Assembly: GCF_946886895.1 (NCBI RefSeq)
Contig: NZ_CAMPJO010000003.1
Span: 325,823-389,822, forward strand
Source: an uncultured Marinobacter sp.
GTDB taxonomy: Bacteria; Pseudomonadota; Gammaproteobacteria; Pseudomonadales; Oleiphilaceae
Length of the DNA stretch: 64,000 nucleotides
Direction: 5' to 3'
Under the pieces are notes generated by a model, which was not told the origin of the DNA, made no database searches, and was given only the letters and a program-made list of their open reading frames with translations. This document shows positions 1-8,444 of this stretch, piece by piece. Positions within the stretch are counted from its first letter, which is position 1; each line of letters starts with the position of its first letter. The position numbers and the translations under genes are program-made.

Positions 1-378
1 TCCAGTCTTCTGGAATCCGCTGGCCTGGGCCCCTATTCCACACTGATGCTGGCGATACTGGTCTACATCGTGCTTGGTTTCTTTATTGAAACACTGTCCC
101 TGATGGTGATCACCATCCCCATCGTCGCCCCCATCATTATTGGACTGGGCTTTGATCCAGTCTGGTTCGGCATCCTGCTGATCCTGCTGATCGAGATGGC
201 GCTGATCACCCCGCCGGTCGGGCTGAACCTGTACGTTGTCCAGGGCGTTCGCAAAGGCGGGCCGTTCAGCGATGTGATGGTGGGCGCCATGCCCTACGTC
301 GGCATGATGCTGGTGATGGCCGTCATCCTCATTCTGTTCCCGTCCGTGGCGCTGTTCCTGCCCGGCCTGATGAACTGA
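1..378 (+). CDS. dctM: TRAP transporter large permease (DctM), C-terminal part
   Basis: This is the 3' end of a gene whose start lies before the window; the reading frame is open from base 1, giving about 125 residues. The visible part has about three hydrophobic segments and the LITPPVGLNLYV motif typical of the C-terminal half of TRAP DctM/SiaM permeases, which move organic acids or related anions into the cytoplasm together with sodium and a periplasmic binding protein. The binding protein and small permease are presumably just upstream, outside the window. Only 33 bases separate it from the next gene, so the transporter probably feeds the amidase/oxoprolinase enzymes encoded downstream. 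The substrate cannot be read from this fragment. Confidence 0.9.
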   Translation, partial: SSLLESAGLGPYSTLMLAILVYIVLGFFIETLSLMVITIPIVAPIIIGLGFDPVWFGILLILLIEMALITPPVGLNLYVVQGVRKGGPFSDVMVGAMPYVGMMLVMAVILILFPSVALFLPGLMN

Positions 379-411
379 GCCCCTTACAATCCAACTTAAC
401 CGGAGCCAACC

Positions 412-1089
412 ATGACCACTTTTCACCTCGCCAACACCGGAGACGCCCTGGATATCGACATTCAGGAACTCATCATCGCTGGCTGGGCAGGCCGTGAGCA
501 GGCCGGCATTGACGAACACATCGAAGAGCTGAGAGCGATTGGTGTTACGCCGCCTTCCAGTACACCGCTGTTCTACCAGGTGGCCGCCAACCAGTTAACC
601 ACAGCGCCCGAGATTCAGGTGCTCGGCGATCAATCCAGCGGCGAAGCCGAAGTGGTGCTGGTTGGCACCCCTGACGGCACCCTGGTAGCCATCGGCTCGG
701 ACCATACCGACCGTGAGGCAGAAGCCTGGTCGGTGGCCCACTCCAAACAGGTGTGCGCCAAACCGGTCAGCCACCAGGCCTGGTGGTTAGAGGATGTTAT
801 CGGGCACTGGGACCAGCTCCAGATAACGTCCTACGCCACCATCAACGGCGACGAAGTGCTTTACCAGGACGGGCCAGTCACCGGCTTGCTGCATCCCATC
901 AAACTGCTGCGCCGCTTTGGGCTGGAAAAGCCGGCACTGACGAACGGCCAGGCCATGCTGTGTGGCACTTTGCCTGTTATCGGAGGGGTTCGGCCTGCCC
1001 AGTCCTTCCGGATGGTGCTGACCGACCCGGAAACGGGCCGGAGCCTGCAGCACCAGTATGATATCCGGACGCTGCCGGTGATCTCATGA
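412..1089 (+). CDS. DUF2848 family protein
   Basis: This 225-residue protein matches the DUF2848 family, whose members commonly sit beside amidases and transporters in catabolic operons. The recognisable parts are the N-terminal LIIAGWAGR segment, a central SDHTDREAEAW segment and a PVSHQAWW segment. The conserved His and Asp residues of the SDHTD motif suggest an enzyme related to fumarylacetoacetase-like hydrolases, but no reaction is established. There is no signal peptide or membrane segment, so it should be cytoplasmic. Its stop codon overlaps the start of the amidase gene by four bases, which indicates translational coupling. The start follows a GGAGCC Shine-Dalgarno-like sequence. Confidence 0.85.
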   Translation: MTTFHLANTGDALDIDIQELIIAGWAGREQAGIDEHIEELRAIGVTPPSSTPLFYQVAANQLTTAPEIQVLGDQSSGEAEVVLVGTPDGTLVAIGSDHTDREAEAWSVAHSKQVCAKPVSHQAWWLEDVIGHWDQLQITSYATINGDEVLYQDGPVTGLLHPIKLLRRFGLEKPALTNGQAMLCGTLPVIGGVRPAQSFRMVLTDPETGRSLQHQYDIRTLPVIS

Positions 1090-2432
1090 AAACACTCACT
1101 GGTACCCGGGAACCGACCCTCCAGGCTCTGCTTGAAGGCATGCAGGATGGTCTGTGGCAATCCACCGACCTGCTCGACGCCTGCTTCTCCAGTATCGACG
1201 GCAAAGACAATCCGGCAGCCCGGGTCTACACCAGGCGCTTCGACCGGACCGCCCGAGCCGAGGCGGCTGCCGCGGACCGGCTAAAAGCCGGCGGTGTGCC
1301 GGCGGGCGAGCTGGCGGGGTTGCCCATTGCGCTCAAAGCGCTGTTCGACGTCGCCGGCGAAGTAACCCACTCAGGCTCCCGTGGCTGGCAGGCCGCCGCC
1401 AGCCACGACGCGCTCATTGTGTCCCGGTTGCGTCGGGCCGGTGCGGTCATCACCGGCCATACCAACATGACCGAGTTCGCCTACTCTGGCCTGGGCCTGA
1501 ACCCCCATTACGGCACCCCGGACAACCCCCTGGCCCCCGGACGCATTCCCGGTGGTTCATCGTCGGGTGCGGCGGTCGCGGTGGCTCAGGGCATGGCGGC
1601 GGCCGCTATTGGCACCGACACCGGCGGGTCCGTCCGGATTCCGGCGGCGTTCTGTGGCCTGGTGGGCTTCAAACCATCCCAACAACGTATCCCCCGCGAT
1701 GGCACCTTCCCGCTCTCCGACAGCCTCGACTCAATCGGCCCGATCGCTCGCAGTGTCGAGTGCTGCGCGCGCCTGGATGCCGTCCTGTCCGGAAAGCTCT
1801 ATCAGCCGCTGGCCCCCACTGATCTGAGGGGCCGGCGATACGTCGTGCCGTCCGACTACATGCTGGACGACATTGATGAAACCGTTGCCCGGGCGTTCTC
1901 AGGCAGCCTGCAAGCCCTGCGCGATGCCGGCGCCAGCATTGTTGAAGCCCCCGCCCCGGTGCTTGCCGCCATCCCTGAACTGATGGAAGGCGGGGGGTTC
2001 ACAGCAGCCGAAAGCTTTTTCGTGCACCGTCAGTCACTGGCGGATCACGGCGACCTTTACGATCCTCGCGTACGCAGTCGAATCGAACGAGGCGCTGCCA
2101 TCTCTGCAGCCGATTATCTGGAGCTTTGTCGCCGACGACAGCAACGCAAACAGCAGGCCGACGAATGGCTACAGCATTACGACGGCCTGCTCGCCCCGAC
2201 GGTACCCATAACGCCCCCGCAGTTCGGGGAACTGGCTGACGACGCAGAGTATGGGCGCCTCAACCTGTTGATCCTGCGTAACCCGACCGTGGCAAACATG
2301 CTGGACCTGTGCGCGATCAGCCTCCCCAACCACCGCCCCGGCGAACTGCCGAGCGGGCTGATGCTGGTCGGCCGCAACGGCATGGATAACCACCTGCTAT
2401 GCCAGGCCCGGGCCATCGAAAGCGTGCTGTGA
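1086..2432 (+). CDS. Amidase (amidase signature family)
   Basis: A 448-residue amidase-signature hydrolase that would cleave an amide or similar C-N bond in the cytoplasm. The Ser-cisSer-Lys triad is visible: K84 in PIALKALFDV, S159 in the GGSSSG loop and the nucleophile S182 in GTDTGGSVRIP. The length is normal for the AtzE/GatA-like group. It is not a tRNA amidotransferase subunit in this context, since no GatB or GatC is nearby. It overlaps DUF2848 upstream by four bases and the membrane protein downstream, so it is in the middle of a coupled operon with a TRAP transporter, an Old Yellow Enzyme and 5-oxoprolinase. The substrate is unknown; an imide, lactam-derived or carbamoyl compound would fit the neighbours. 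Confidence 0.92.
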   Translation: MKTLTGTREPTLQALLEGMQDGLWQSTDLLDACFSSIDGKDNPAARVYTRRFDRTARAEAAAADRLKAGGVPAGELAGLPIALKALFDVAGEVTHSGSRGWQAAASHDALIVSRLRRAGAVITGHTNMTEFAYSGLGLNPHYGTPDNPLAPGRIPGGSSSGAAVAVAQGMAAAAIGTDTGGSVRIPAAFCGLVGFKPSQQRIPRDGTFPLSDSLDSIGPIARSVECCARLDAVLSGKLYQPLAPTDLRGRRYVVPSDYMLDDIDETVARAFSGSLQALRDAGASIVEAPAPVLAAIPELMEGGGFTAAESFFVHRQSLADHGDLYDPRVRSRIERGAAISAADYLELCRRRQQRKQQADEWLQHYDGLLAPTVPITPPQFGELADDAEYGRLNLLILRNPTVANMLDLCAISLPNHRPGELPSGLMLVGRNGMDNHLLCQARAIESVL

Positions 2433-3271
2433 TCACCATGGTAGCCATTCTCCTGACCAAACTCATCGCCACCGCCCTCGTGGTGATCGGTGTTTCCGTT
2501 GCGGTGGGCAAACTGGGGTCAAGACTGGGCGGCATCCTGGCCGGAACACCCATTATTCTCGGCCCCGGCTACTTCTTCATGTTGCAGGAATGGCCGGTGG
2601 ATTTTATCCAGGAAGCGGCGTTGGCCACGCTTCATGCGCTGATTGCCACACTGGTGTTCAGTATCAGCTTTGTGTTGACCGCCGGGCGCCTGGGGGGCTT
2701 GCCAAGTCTGATCGTGGCGACCCTGGTCTGGATTCCGGGGGCGTACCTGTTCTCGTTCCTGCCCGGTGGTGTTGCCGTTGCGGTTCTGGTCTATGGCGCG
2801 GTGCTGTTGGTGGCGGAGGTCGTCAAGCGTGCACTTGCCCTGAAACAACTCAAAGTAGCGGCCACCTCCGGATGGTTCGATGTGGTGCTACGCGGGCTCC
2901 TCGCTGGCGTTCTTGTCGCCGTCGCCACCACACTGGCGACGCGGTCCGGCCCCATGCTGTCAGGCATACTGGTCGGTTTTCCCGTCGGCCTGTTCACCAT
3001 CGGCTGGACACTCTATGACCGCTATGGTGCCGACGTAGCAAGAGCCACCGTAGCCGCGGCGCAACAGGGTATGCTCAGCCTTGTTGCCTTTGCCGTCGTT
3101 ACCGCGGTCCTGGTGGGCCACGTGCTGCCGATGGTGACGTTTGCGCTTGCGCTACTGGCCTCTATTGCCGTCAGTGCCTTGCTGCTCATACTCAGCCAGT
3201 GGCGGGTTCGACGCGCTTACGGCCACCTGCTGGAATCCTCGATTAACCATAAAGGGAAATCCCACCCATGA
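2429..3271 (+). CDS. Integral membrane protein with internal duplication
   Basis: I do not recognise a named family. The protein is about 280 residues and almost entirely hydrophobic, with roughly eight to ten membrane segments. The two halves resemble each other: SRLGGILAGTPIILGPGYF near residue 25 aligns with GPMLSGILVGFPVGLFTIG near residue 180, each followed by a short charged loop and an alanine-rich helix. This suggests an inverted or tandem repeat transporter fold. I chose the GTG at 2429, which overlaps the amidase stop as GTGA, like other junctions in the operon; the ATG at 2438 is an alternative. Its place in the operon suggests transport of a pathway substrate or product. Confidence 0.8.
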   Translation: MITMVAILLTKLIATALVVIGVSVAVGKLGSRLGGILAGTPIILGPGYFFMLQEWPVDFIQEAALATLHALIATLVFSISFVLTAGRLGGLPSLIVATLVWIPGAYLFSFLPGGVAVAVLVYGAVLLVAEVVKRALALKQLKVAATSGWFDVVLRGLLAGVLVAVATTLATRSGPMLSGILVGFPVGLFTIGWTLYDRYGADVARATVAAAQQGMLSLVAFAVVTAVLVGHVLPMVTFALALLASIAVSALLLILSQWRVRRAYGHLLESSINHKGKSHP

Positions 3272-4434
3272 CGGACAAAAACACCGTTTCCAGAGAGCCC
3301 GTTACGGACTCCCGCTCCGGCGGCGAGAATGCCCGCCGTATCCTGAAGCGGGACCCCAACCCGCACCTGTTCCGACCCGTGACCTTCCGGTCGGTGACCG
3401 CACGCAACCGAATCATGCTGTCCCCCATGTGTCAGTATTCCGGGCAGGACGGTCTGTCAAACGACTGGCACTTCGTGCATCTCGGCGCCCGGGCCGCCGG
3501 TGGTGCCGGGTGGGTGTTTACCGAAGCCGTGCACACCGAACCCCGGGGGCGAATCACTTCCCACTGCCTGGGGCTCTGGAACGACGAACAGCGTGACCGT
3601 CTGGCCCGCATTGCCAGCTTTGTGGAAGCGCAAGGCGCCGTGCCGGGCATTCAGCTTGGCCACGCAGGGAGAAAAGCCTCCGTCGGCCGACCCTGGGAAG
3701 GTTCACGCCCCCTACGAGTGGCCGAAGGCGGCTGGGACGACCTGGTCTCCGCATCGGCCCTGCCCTATGCCAATGGCTGGCATACCCCCATGGCCATGTC
3801 CCGGGAACAGATCGCCAGCTCTCTCCAGACCCTCAAATCCGCCACCCGCCGAGCCCGGGAAGCCGGCTTCAGGGCGCTGGAACTGCATGGCGCGCACGGC
3901 TACCTCATTCATCAGTTCCTGTCGCCTCTGAGCAATCAGCGTACCGATGAATATGGTGGCTCCTTCGAAAACCGTATCCGCTTCCTGCAGGAGTCCATCT
4001 CGACAATCCGCGAAGAATGGCCGGAAGACCTGCCCCTGTTCCTGCGACTGTCCTGTACCGACTGGGTTGAGGGCGGCTGGAGCCTGGACGACACCGTGCG
4101 GCTTGCCACCCTGCTGCGGTTCCAGGGCGATGTCGACCTGATAGACTGTTCTTCGGGGGGGAATGACCCTCGCCAACAGATCCCGATTCACCCGGGTTAC
4201 CAGATCCCGCTGGCCCAGGCCGTGCGTTCAAGGGCCGAGATGGCCACCGGCGCCGTTGGCCTGATCCATAGCCCGGACCTGGCCGAATCGGTAATCGCCA
4301 ACGGCCAGGCGGATCTTGTAATCCTGGGGCGTGCACTGCTTTCCGATCCGGCCTGGCCGCTTCGGGCCGCGGCGGCACTGAAAGCCGAGAACGTGGAGTG
4401 GCCCAAACAGTACGAACGCTCGAACATTTTCTGA
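3268..4434 (+). CDS. Old Yellow Enzyme family NADH:flavin oxidoreductase (YqjM-like)
   Basis: A 388-residue FMN-dependent ene-reductase. The YqjM-subgroup markers are present: C55 and Y57 in SPMCQYS, the substrate-binding H207/H210 pair in HGAHGYLIH, and the C-terminal [11 protein letters not shown] phosphate-binding region. Such enzymes reduce activated C=C bonds of enones, maleimides and similar compounds with NAD(P)H. Compared with YqjM (about 338 residues) there is an N-terminal extension of roughly 30 residues that is polar and probably disordered. It starts within the stop region of the membrane protein gene (4-base overlap). Its role in the operon is likely reduction of an unsaturated intermediate, but this is inferred from context only. 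Confidence 0.93.
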   Translation: MTDKNTVSREPVTDSRSGGENARRILKRDPNPHLFRPVTFRSVTARNRIMLSPMCQYSGQDGLSNDWHFVHLGARAAGGAGWVFTEAVHTEPRGRITSHCLGLWNDEQRDRLARIASFVEAQGAVPGIQLGHAGRKASVGRPWEGSRPLRVAEGGWDDLVSASALPYANGWHTPMAMSREQIASSLQTLKSATRRAREAGFRALELHGAHGYLIHQFLSPLSNQRTDEYGGSFENRIRFLQESISTIREEWPEDLPLFLRLSCTDWVEGGWSLDDTVRLATLLRFQGDVDLIDCSSGGNDPRQQIPIHPGYQIPLAQAVRSRAEMATGAVGLIHSPDLAESVIANGQADLVILGRALLSDPAWPLRAAAALKAENVEWPKQYERSNIF

Positions 4435-4474
4435 GTGGTCGCGCGCCTCAACTAGCCGTGACAGAGAGGAAACC

Positions 4475-5230
4475 ATGACAACGTTATTGTTGAATGCCGA
4501 TATGGGCGAGAGCTTCGGCCCCTGGGTCATGGGGCTGGACCATGAGGTCATGCCTCACGTCGATCTCGCCAACATTGCCTGCGGATTTCATGCCTCGGAC
4601 CCGGACGTCATGCGCCGGACCGTGCGAATGGCGAAAGACCACGACGTCGGTATTGGCGCCCACCCCGCCTACCCCGACCTGGTCGGCTTTGGCCGGCGCT
4701 CCATGGCCTGCTCCGCCAGTGAAATCGAGAACCTGGTGCTGTACCAGATTGGCGCGCTGGACGGCCTGTGTCGGGCCGAGGGCACCCGGGTGCGTTATGT
4801 AAAACCCCATGGTGCCCTATACAACGATATGGCCAGGAATCCTGACATCTTTGCGGCGGTGGCCCGGGCGGTCAAAGCCTTTGATCCGGCCCTGCCGCTG
4901 ATGACCCTGGCAACCCGGGATACCGCCACCATGCGGGAGCAGGCAGAACGCCATGGCATCACCCTGTGGTTTGAAGCGTTCGCCGACCGGGCCTACGACG
5001 GCGAAGGCCGGCTGGTGGCCCGATCCAAACCGGGCGCGGTGCACCACGATCCCGAACTCATTATCGATCAGGCACGACGCATTGCCAACGGCCAGCCGCT
5101 GACCGCCAGCGACGGCAGCGAACTGGTGTTGCAGGCCGACACCCTGTGTGTCCACGGCGACAATGAGGAGTCCATTGCCGCCGCCCGGCGCATTCGTGAG
5201 ATGCTCAGCGCCCTGGACAACGCCTCATGA
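4475..5230 (+). CDS. pxpA: 5-oxoprolinase subunit A (LamB/YcsF family)
   Basis: A 251-residue LamB/YcsF-family protein, the PxpA component of the prokaryotic ATP-dependent 5-oxoprolinase that opens pyroglutamate (5-oxo-L-proline) to glutamate. The N-terminal [12 protein letters not shown] signature, the [11 protein letters not shown] metal-site segment and the HGALYNDM segment are all present, and the length matches the family. It is followed by pxpB with a four-base overlap and pxpC with another, the canonical subunit set. It starts after an AGAGAGGAAACC ribosome site. Placed at the end of an amidase/OYE operon, the complex may act on pyroglutamate itself or on a related lactam formed by the upstream enzymes. 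Confidence 0.95.
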   Translation: MTTLLLNADMGESFGPWVMGLDHEVMPHVDLANIACGFHASDPDVMRRTVRMAKDHDVGIGAHPAYPDLVGFGRRSMACSASEIENLVLYQIGALDGLCRAEGTRVRYVKPHGALYNDMARNPDIFAAVARAVKAFDPALPLMTLATRDTATMREQAERHGITLWFEAFADRAYDGEGRLVARSKPGAVHHDPELIIDQARRIANGQPLTASDGSELVLQADTLCVHGDNEESIAAARRIREMLSALDNAS

Positions 5231-5961
5231 GCCCTGCCGCTCTGCCAAGACTCGAACCCGCCGGCATCGACGGCTGGATGGTGCGCCTGTTCGACACCAT
5301 TGAGGAAAACAACCTGCTGTGGCTGACCGCCCTGACCCACGATTGCGAAGTCGCTTTCGGCGAGGCACTGGTGGATCTGGTGCCATCCTACACCACCCTG
5401 CTGGTGATCTTTGATCCACTACAACTCAGCGCCTGGCAGGCCCGCGAACGGCTGGTGGATCTTCTGGCCAGGCTGGCTCCGGATGAGGCCAGTGCCGAAG
5501 GTGAATTACACGAACTCGCCACCTGGTACGACCCAAGTGTCGGCCCGGATCTGGCCCGGGTTGCCAAACTGTCTAACCTGACCGTGGACGCCGTCATCGA
5601 TGCCCACTGTCGTCGGGAATACCGGGTATTCGCCCTCGGTTTTTCGCCCGGCTTTGCATTTATGGGCCTGCTGGACGACAACCTCACCTGCCCGCGCCTG
5701 GACACGCCGCGTTCGAAAGTGCCCGCGGGCAGTGTTGCCATCGCCGGCCAGCAGACAGCGGCGTACCCGGCAGTCACCCCTGGCGGCTGGAACCTGATCG
5801 GACGCACGGCTGCCCGACTGTTTGACCGGGATCGTGACGGTTTCAGCCTGCTGAAGGTCGGTGACCGTGTGCGGTTTGTCGCTGTTGACCGGCACACCTT
5901 CGAGAACGACGGCGGCGACCCGACACCCGTGGCACCAACCAGAGAGGAGGCACGCCCATGA
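5227..5961 (+). CDS. pxpB: 5-oxoprolinase subunit B (KipI/allophanate hydrolase subunit 1 family)
   Basis: A 244-residue protein of the KipI/PxpB family (carboxyltransferase domain C/D, AHS1). The family motif [12 protein letters not shown] near residues 139-150 and the [19 protein letters not shown] stretch are clear. With PxpC it forms the part of 5-oxoprolinase that phosphorylates the substrate before PxpA-linked ring opening. The N-terminal about 35 residues precede the usual domain start, so the protein is slightly longer than minimal family members. It is joined to both neighbours by four-base ATGA overlaps, so the three subunits should be made in fixed proportion. Confidence 0.94.
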   Translation: MSPAALPRLEPAGIDGWMVRLFDTIEENNLLWLTALTHDCEVAFGEALVDLVPSYTTLLVIFDPLQLSAWQARERLVDLLARLAPDEASAEGELHELATWYDPSVGPDLARVAKLSNLTVDAVIDAHCRREYRVFALGFSPGFAFMGLLDDNLTCPRLDTPRSKVPAGSVAIAGQQTAAYPAVTPGGWNLIGRTAARLFDRDRDGFSLLKVGDRVRFVAVDRHTFENDGGDPTPVAPTREEARP

Positions 5962-6905
5962 GCACGGGGGCAACCACCGGATTCCGGGTAACACGGGCAG
6001 GCCCTCTGGCGCTGCTACAGGATGCCGGGCGCTTCGGTGTTCGACACCTGGGCGTTACCCAGGGCGGCCCGGCAGACCTTCACGCCTGGGCGTGGGCCAA
6101 CCGTCTGGCCGGCAACGGCTGGGGAACGCCGGCGCTGGAAATCACCTTTGGCGGCCTTGAGCTGCAGGCCGAACGCGACCTTACCATCGCCGTTGCTGGT
6201 GCGGATCTTTCAGCCCGTCACGACGACCGGCCACTGCCATTGTGGTGCAGTGTCACCGTCAGCAAGGGCGAGCGAGTGGTCTTCGGCACGCCCGTCACGG
6301 GCCTGCGGGCCTATCTTGCAGTATCCGGTGGCTTCTCGGCCGAGCCGGTTCTGGGCAGTGTTGCCTGTGTGGTCCGGGAGCAACTCGGTGGGTTCGACGG
6401 CCAGGGCCGGCGTCTGGCGGAGGGAGATAAGCTGACCATCAACCCCCCCTCACACAACGCAGCGGATGTCGAGGCCCCGGAACCGGAACGGCCGGATTAC
6501 ACCGCACCCGCCATTCTGGACCTGTTGCCCGGCGCCCAGATAGCTGACTTTACCGGGCGCAGCCTGTTCGATGCCTTCAATGCAGAATGGCGGGTCGACG
6601 ACCGCGCGGACCGAATGGGCGTTCGCCTGACCGGCCCGCCGCTACACTGCCGGATCGCCTCCATGATCTCCGAGGGAATATCGCTGGGAGCGGTGCAGGT
6701 GCCCCCGGACGGTCAGCCCATCGCGCTGCTCAACGATCGGCAGACCATCGGCGGCTACCCGCGTCTGGGTAATCTTACTCCGCTGGCGGCGTCAAGGCTG
6801 GCCCAATGTCAGCCCGGCCAGACCGTGCGGCTGCGACCGGCTGGCACAGAGCGGGCCCTCCGTGATCACCGGCAATTTCTGGCAACATTCTCAGCGCACC
6901 GGTAG
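5958..6905 (+). CDS. pxpC: 5-oxoprolinase subunit C (KipA/allophanate hydrolase subunit 2 family)
   Basis: A 315-residue KipA/PxpC-family protein (carboxyltransferase domain A/B, AHS2). The N-terminal signature GRFGVRHLGVTQGGPAD near residues 22-38 and the later DRADRMGVRLTGPPL and LLNDRQTIGGYPRLG segments identify it. It partners PxpB in the ATP-dependent 5-oxoprolinase. It is the last gene of the plus-strand operon that begins before the window. Its stop codon lies inside a hairpin that separates it from the convergent DCC-family gene. Confidence 0.94.
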   Translation: MSTGATTGFRVTRAGPLALLQDAGRFGVRHLGVTQGGPADLHAWAWANRLAGNGWGTPALEITFGGLELQAERDLTIAVAGADLSARHDDRPLPLWCSVTVSKGERVVFGTPVTGLRAYLAVSGGFSAEPVLGSVACVVREQLGGFDGQGRRLAEGDKLTINPPSHNAADVEAPEPERPDYTAPAILDLLPGAQIADFTGRSLFDAFNAEWRVDDRADRMGVRLTGPPLHCRIASMISEGISLGAVQVPPDGQPIALLNDRQTIGGYPRLGNLTPLAASRLAQCQPGQTVRLRPAGTERALRDHRQFLATFSAHR

Positions 6906-6920
6906 CCGTATGGGCTACCG
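6900..6920. terminator. Hairpin between convergent genes pxpC and DCC protein
   Basis: An 8-bp perfect inverted repeat (arms CGGTAGCC and GGCTACCG, 5-base loop) covers the pxpC stop codon and ends three bases before the stop of the opposing gene. It has no T-tract on either strand, so it is a weak intrinsic terminator at best, or a 3'-end stabilising structure serving both transcripts. Confidence 0.55.
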
Positions 6921-6923
6921 CAC

Positions 6924-7289
6924 TCACGATCCGGTTGAGAGTCGCCGGTCAACCCAGCGGTGATAAAGACGAGCCAGCAGAGGGCGAATCAGGGGAAGGC
7001 CAATCAGCCAGGCCAGGGGTTTCAACACCGGTACCCGGGACATCAACAGGATGTAGGCGTCCATTTCCCGGTGCACCCGGCCCTGGCTATCTTTCACGTG
7101 CAGTTCTCTCAGTGCCTTGTCAGGATCAATGCCCTGCTGGCGCAGTTCATCATCACGCCCGGTAATATCCAGCCATTCCACGGAATCGCCGGTGCGGCCA
7201 GCCAGCTTTTCATACCAGCGACGATCCTTGATACAGGCCGGGCACGATCCGTCGTAAAACACCACTAACTTGTCCCTGGAACGTTCCAT
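6924..7289 (-). CDS. DCC family thiol-disulfide oxidoreductase-like protein (DUF393)
   Basis: A 121-residue DCC-family (DUF393) protein. It opens with the family's FYDGSCPAC motif, where the CPAC pair resembles a thioredoxin-like active site, and ends with a hydrophobic stretch and an RLYHRWVDRR tail. I chose the ATG at 7289 because the conserved domain begins about seven residues later; a longer frame upstream would overlap the threonine aldolase gene. It follows ltaE by 11 bases on the same strand, so the two are likely co-transcribed. The biochemical role of the family is not firmly established; a redox function is inferred from the CxxC motif. Confidence 0.88.
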   Translation of the reverse strand: MERSRDKLVVFYDGSCPACIKDRRWYEKLAGRTGDSVEWLDITGRDDELRQQGIDPDKALRELHVKDSQGRVHREMDAYILLMSRVPVLKPLAWLIGLPLIRPLLARLYHRWVDRRLSTGS

Positions 7290-7300
7290 ATCAGCCTCCG

Positions 7301-8347
7301 TCAGGTGCACAGAGCCCGAACATCCGCCAGAAACCTGTCCACCTGCGCTTCCGTGGTCGCCCAGGAGCACATCAGCCGGGCACTGCCACCAATAAAGTTA
7401 TAGAACCGCCAACCCCGGGCCCGCAACACCGCCTGCATCGGTTCCGGCATCTCCACGAACACGCCGTTGACCTGCCTCGGATAACGTAACGTGATACCCG
7501 GCAGCCCGTCCAGCCCCTGCGCCAGGCGCTGGGCACAGGCATTCGCGTGGCGGGCGTTTTGCAGCCAGACATCCCCTTCCAGAAGCCCACACCAGGGCGC
7601 CGAAATGTAGCGCATTTTCGACGCCAACTGACCGGCCTGTTTGCAGCGCCACTCGAAATCCTCCGCCAGCGCCCGGTTGAAGAAAATCACCGCTTCGCCC
7701 AGGGCCAGACCGTTTTTGGTGCCGGAGAAACACAGCACATCAACACCTGCTTTCCAGGTAATCTCGGACGGATGAACATCCAGGGCGGCGACGGCATTGG
7801 CAAAACGCGCGCCGTCCATATGGATATTCAACCTGTGCTGGTCCGCAACGGCCCGGATCGTCCGAAGCTCTTCCGGGGTGTAGAGGGTGCCCACCTCGGT
7901 GGCCTGGGTCAGGCTCAGCGCTTTGGGTTTGGGGTAATGGATGTCGGTCCGCTTGGTCACCAGATGCTCAATGCTCTCCGGTGTCAGTTTGCCATCCGGC
8001 CCCTGACCAAGGAGCAGCTTCGCCCCGTTGGAGGCGTACTCCGGCCCGCCGCATTCATCGGTTTCGATGTGCGCCAGCTCGTGGCAGATCACACTGTGGA
8101 AGGACTGACCAATGGAAGCCAGGGCCAGGGAGTTGGCAGCCGTGCCGTTGAATACGAAATAGACATCACAATCGGTGTCGAACAGGGCTCGCAAACCGTC
8201 TGCGGCACGCTGGGTCCAGGCGTCTTCACCATACGCCGGCTCGTCCATCCGGTTGGCCTGCGCCATGGCCTCCCAGGCTTGCGGACACACACCACTGTAG
8301 TTATCGCTGGCAAACTGTTCAGACCGGGACACAGGGCACTCCTTCAT
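7301..8347 (-). CDS. ltaE: Low-specificity L-threonine aldolase
   Basis: A 348-residue PLP-dependent aldolase of the beta-eliminating lyase family, which splits threonine or allo-threonine to glycine and acetaldehyde. The Schiff-base lysine is K211 in the CFSGTKNG motif, and the HMDGARFANA segment carries the PLP-binding aspartate near residue 178. The ATG is preceded by only a modest ribosome site in a 97-base gap that separates the gene from the chemoreceptor gene on the same strand. Glycine supply could connect with the folate and glycine-derivative metabolism elsewhere in the window, but no direct link is visible. Confidence 0.94.
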   Translation of the reverse strand: MKECPVSRSEQFASDNYSGVCPQAWEAMAQANRMDEPAYGEDAWTQRAADGLRALFDTDCDVYFVFNGTAANSLALASIGQSFHSVICHELAHIETDECGGPEYASNGAKLLLGQGPDGKLTPESIEHLVTKRTDIHYPKPKALSLTQATEVGTLYTPEELRTIRAVADQHRLNIHMDGARFANAVAALDVHPSEITWKAGVDVLCFSGTKNGLALGEAVIFFNRALAEDFEWRCKQAGQLASKMRYISAPWCGLLEGDVWLQNARHANACAQRLAQGLDGLPGITLRYPRQVNGVFVEMPEPMQAVLRARGWRFYNFIGGSARLMCSWATTEAQVDRFLADVRALCT

Positions 8348-8444
8348 CGCTGACCAAAAGGTTTATGGAAACCCTTCAAGTTACACGATCTGGCATTCAA
8401 CGCCAGAGGGAAGGCCCAAAATTCCCCGGCCCAGGCACAGTACG

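Noticed and set aside
7547..8353. Long plus-strand frame of 268 residues
   Set aside because: It lies entirely antisense to the threonine aldolase gene, whose active-site motifs are intact; it is a shadow of GC-rich coding DNA.
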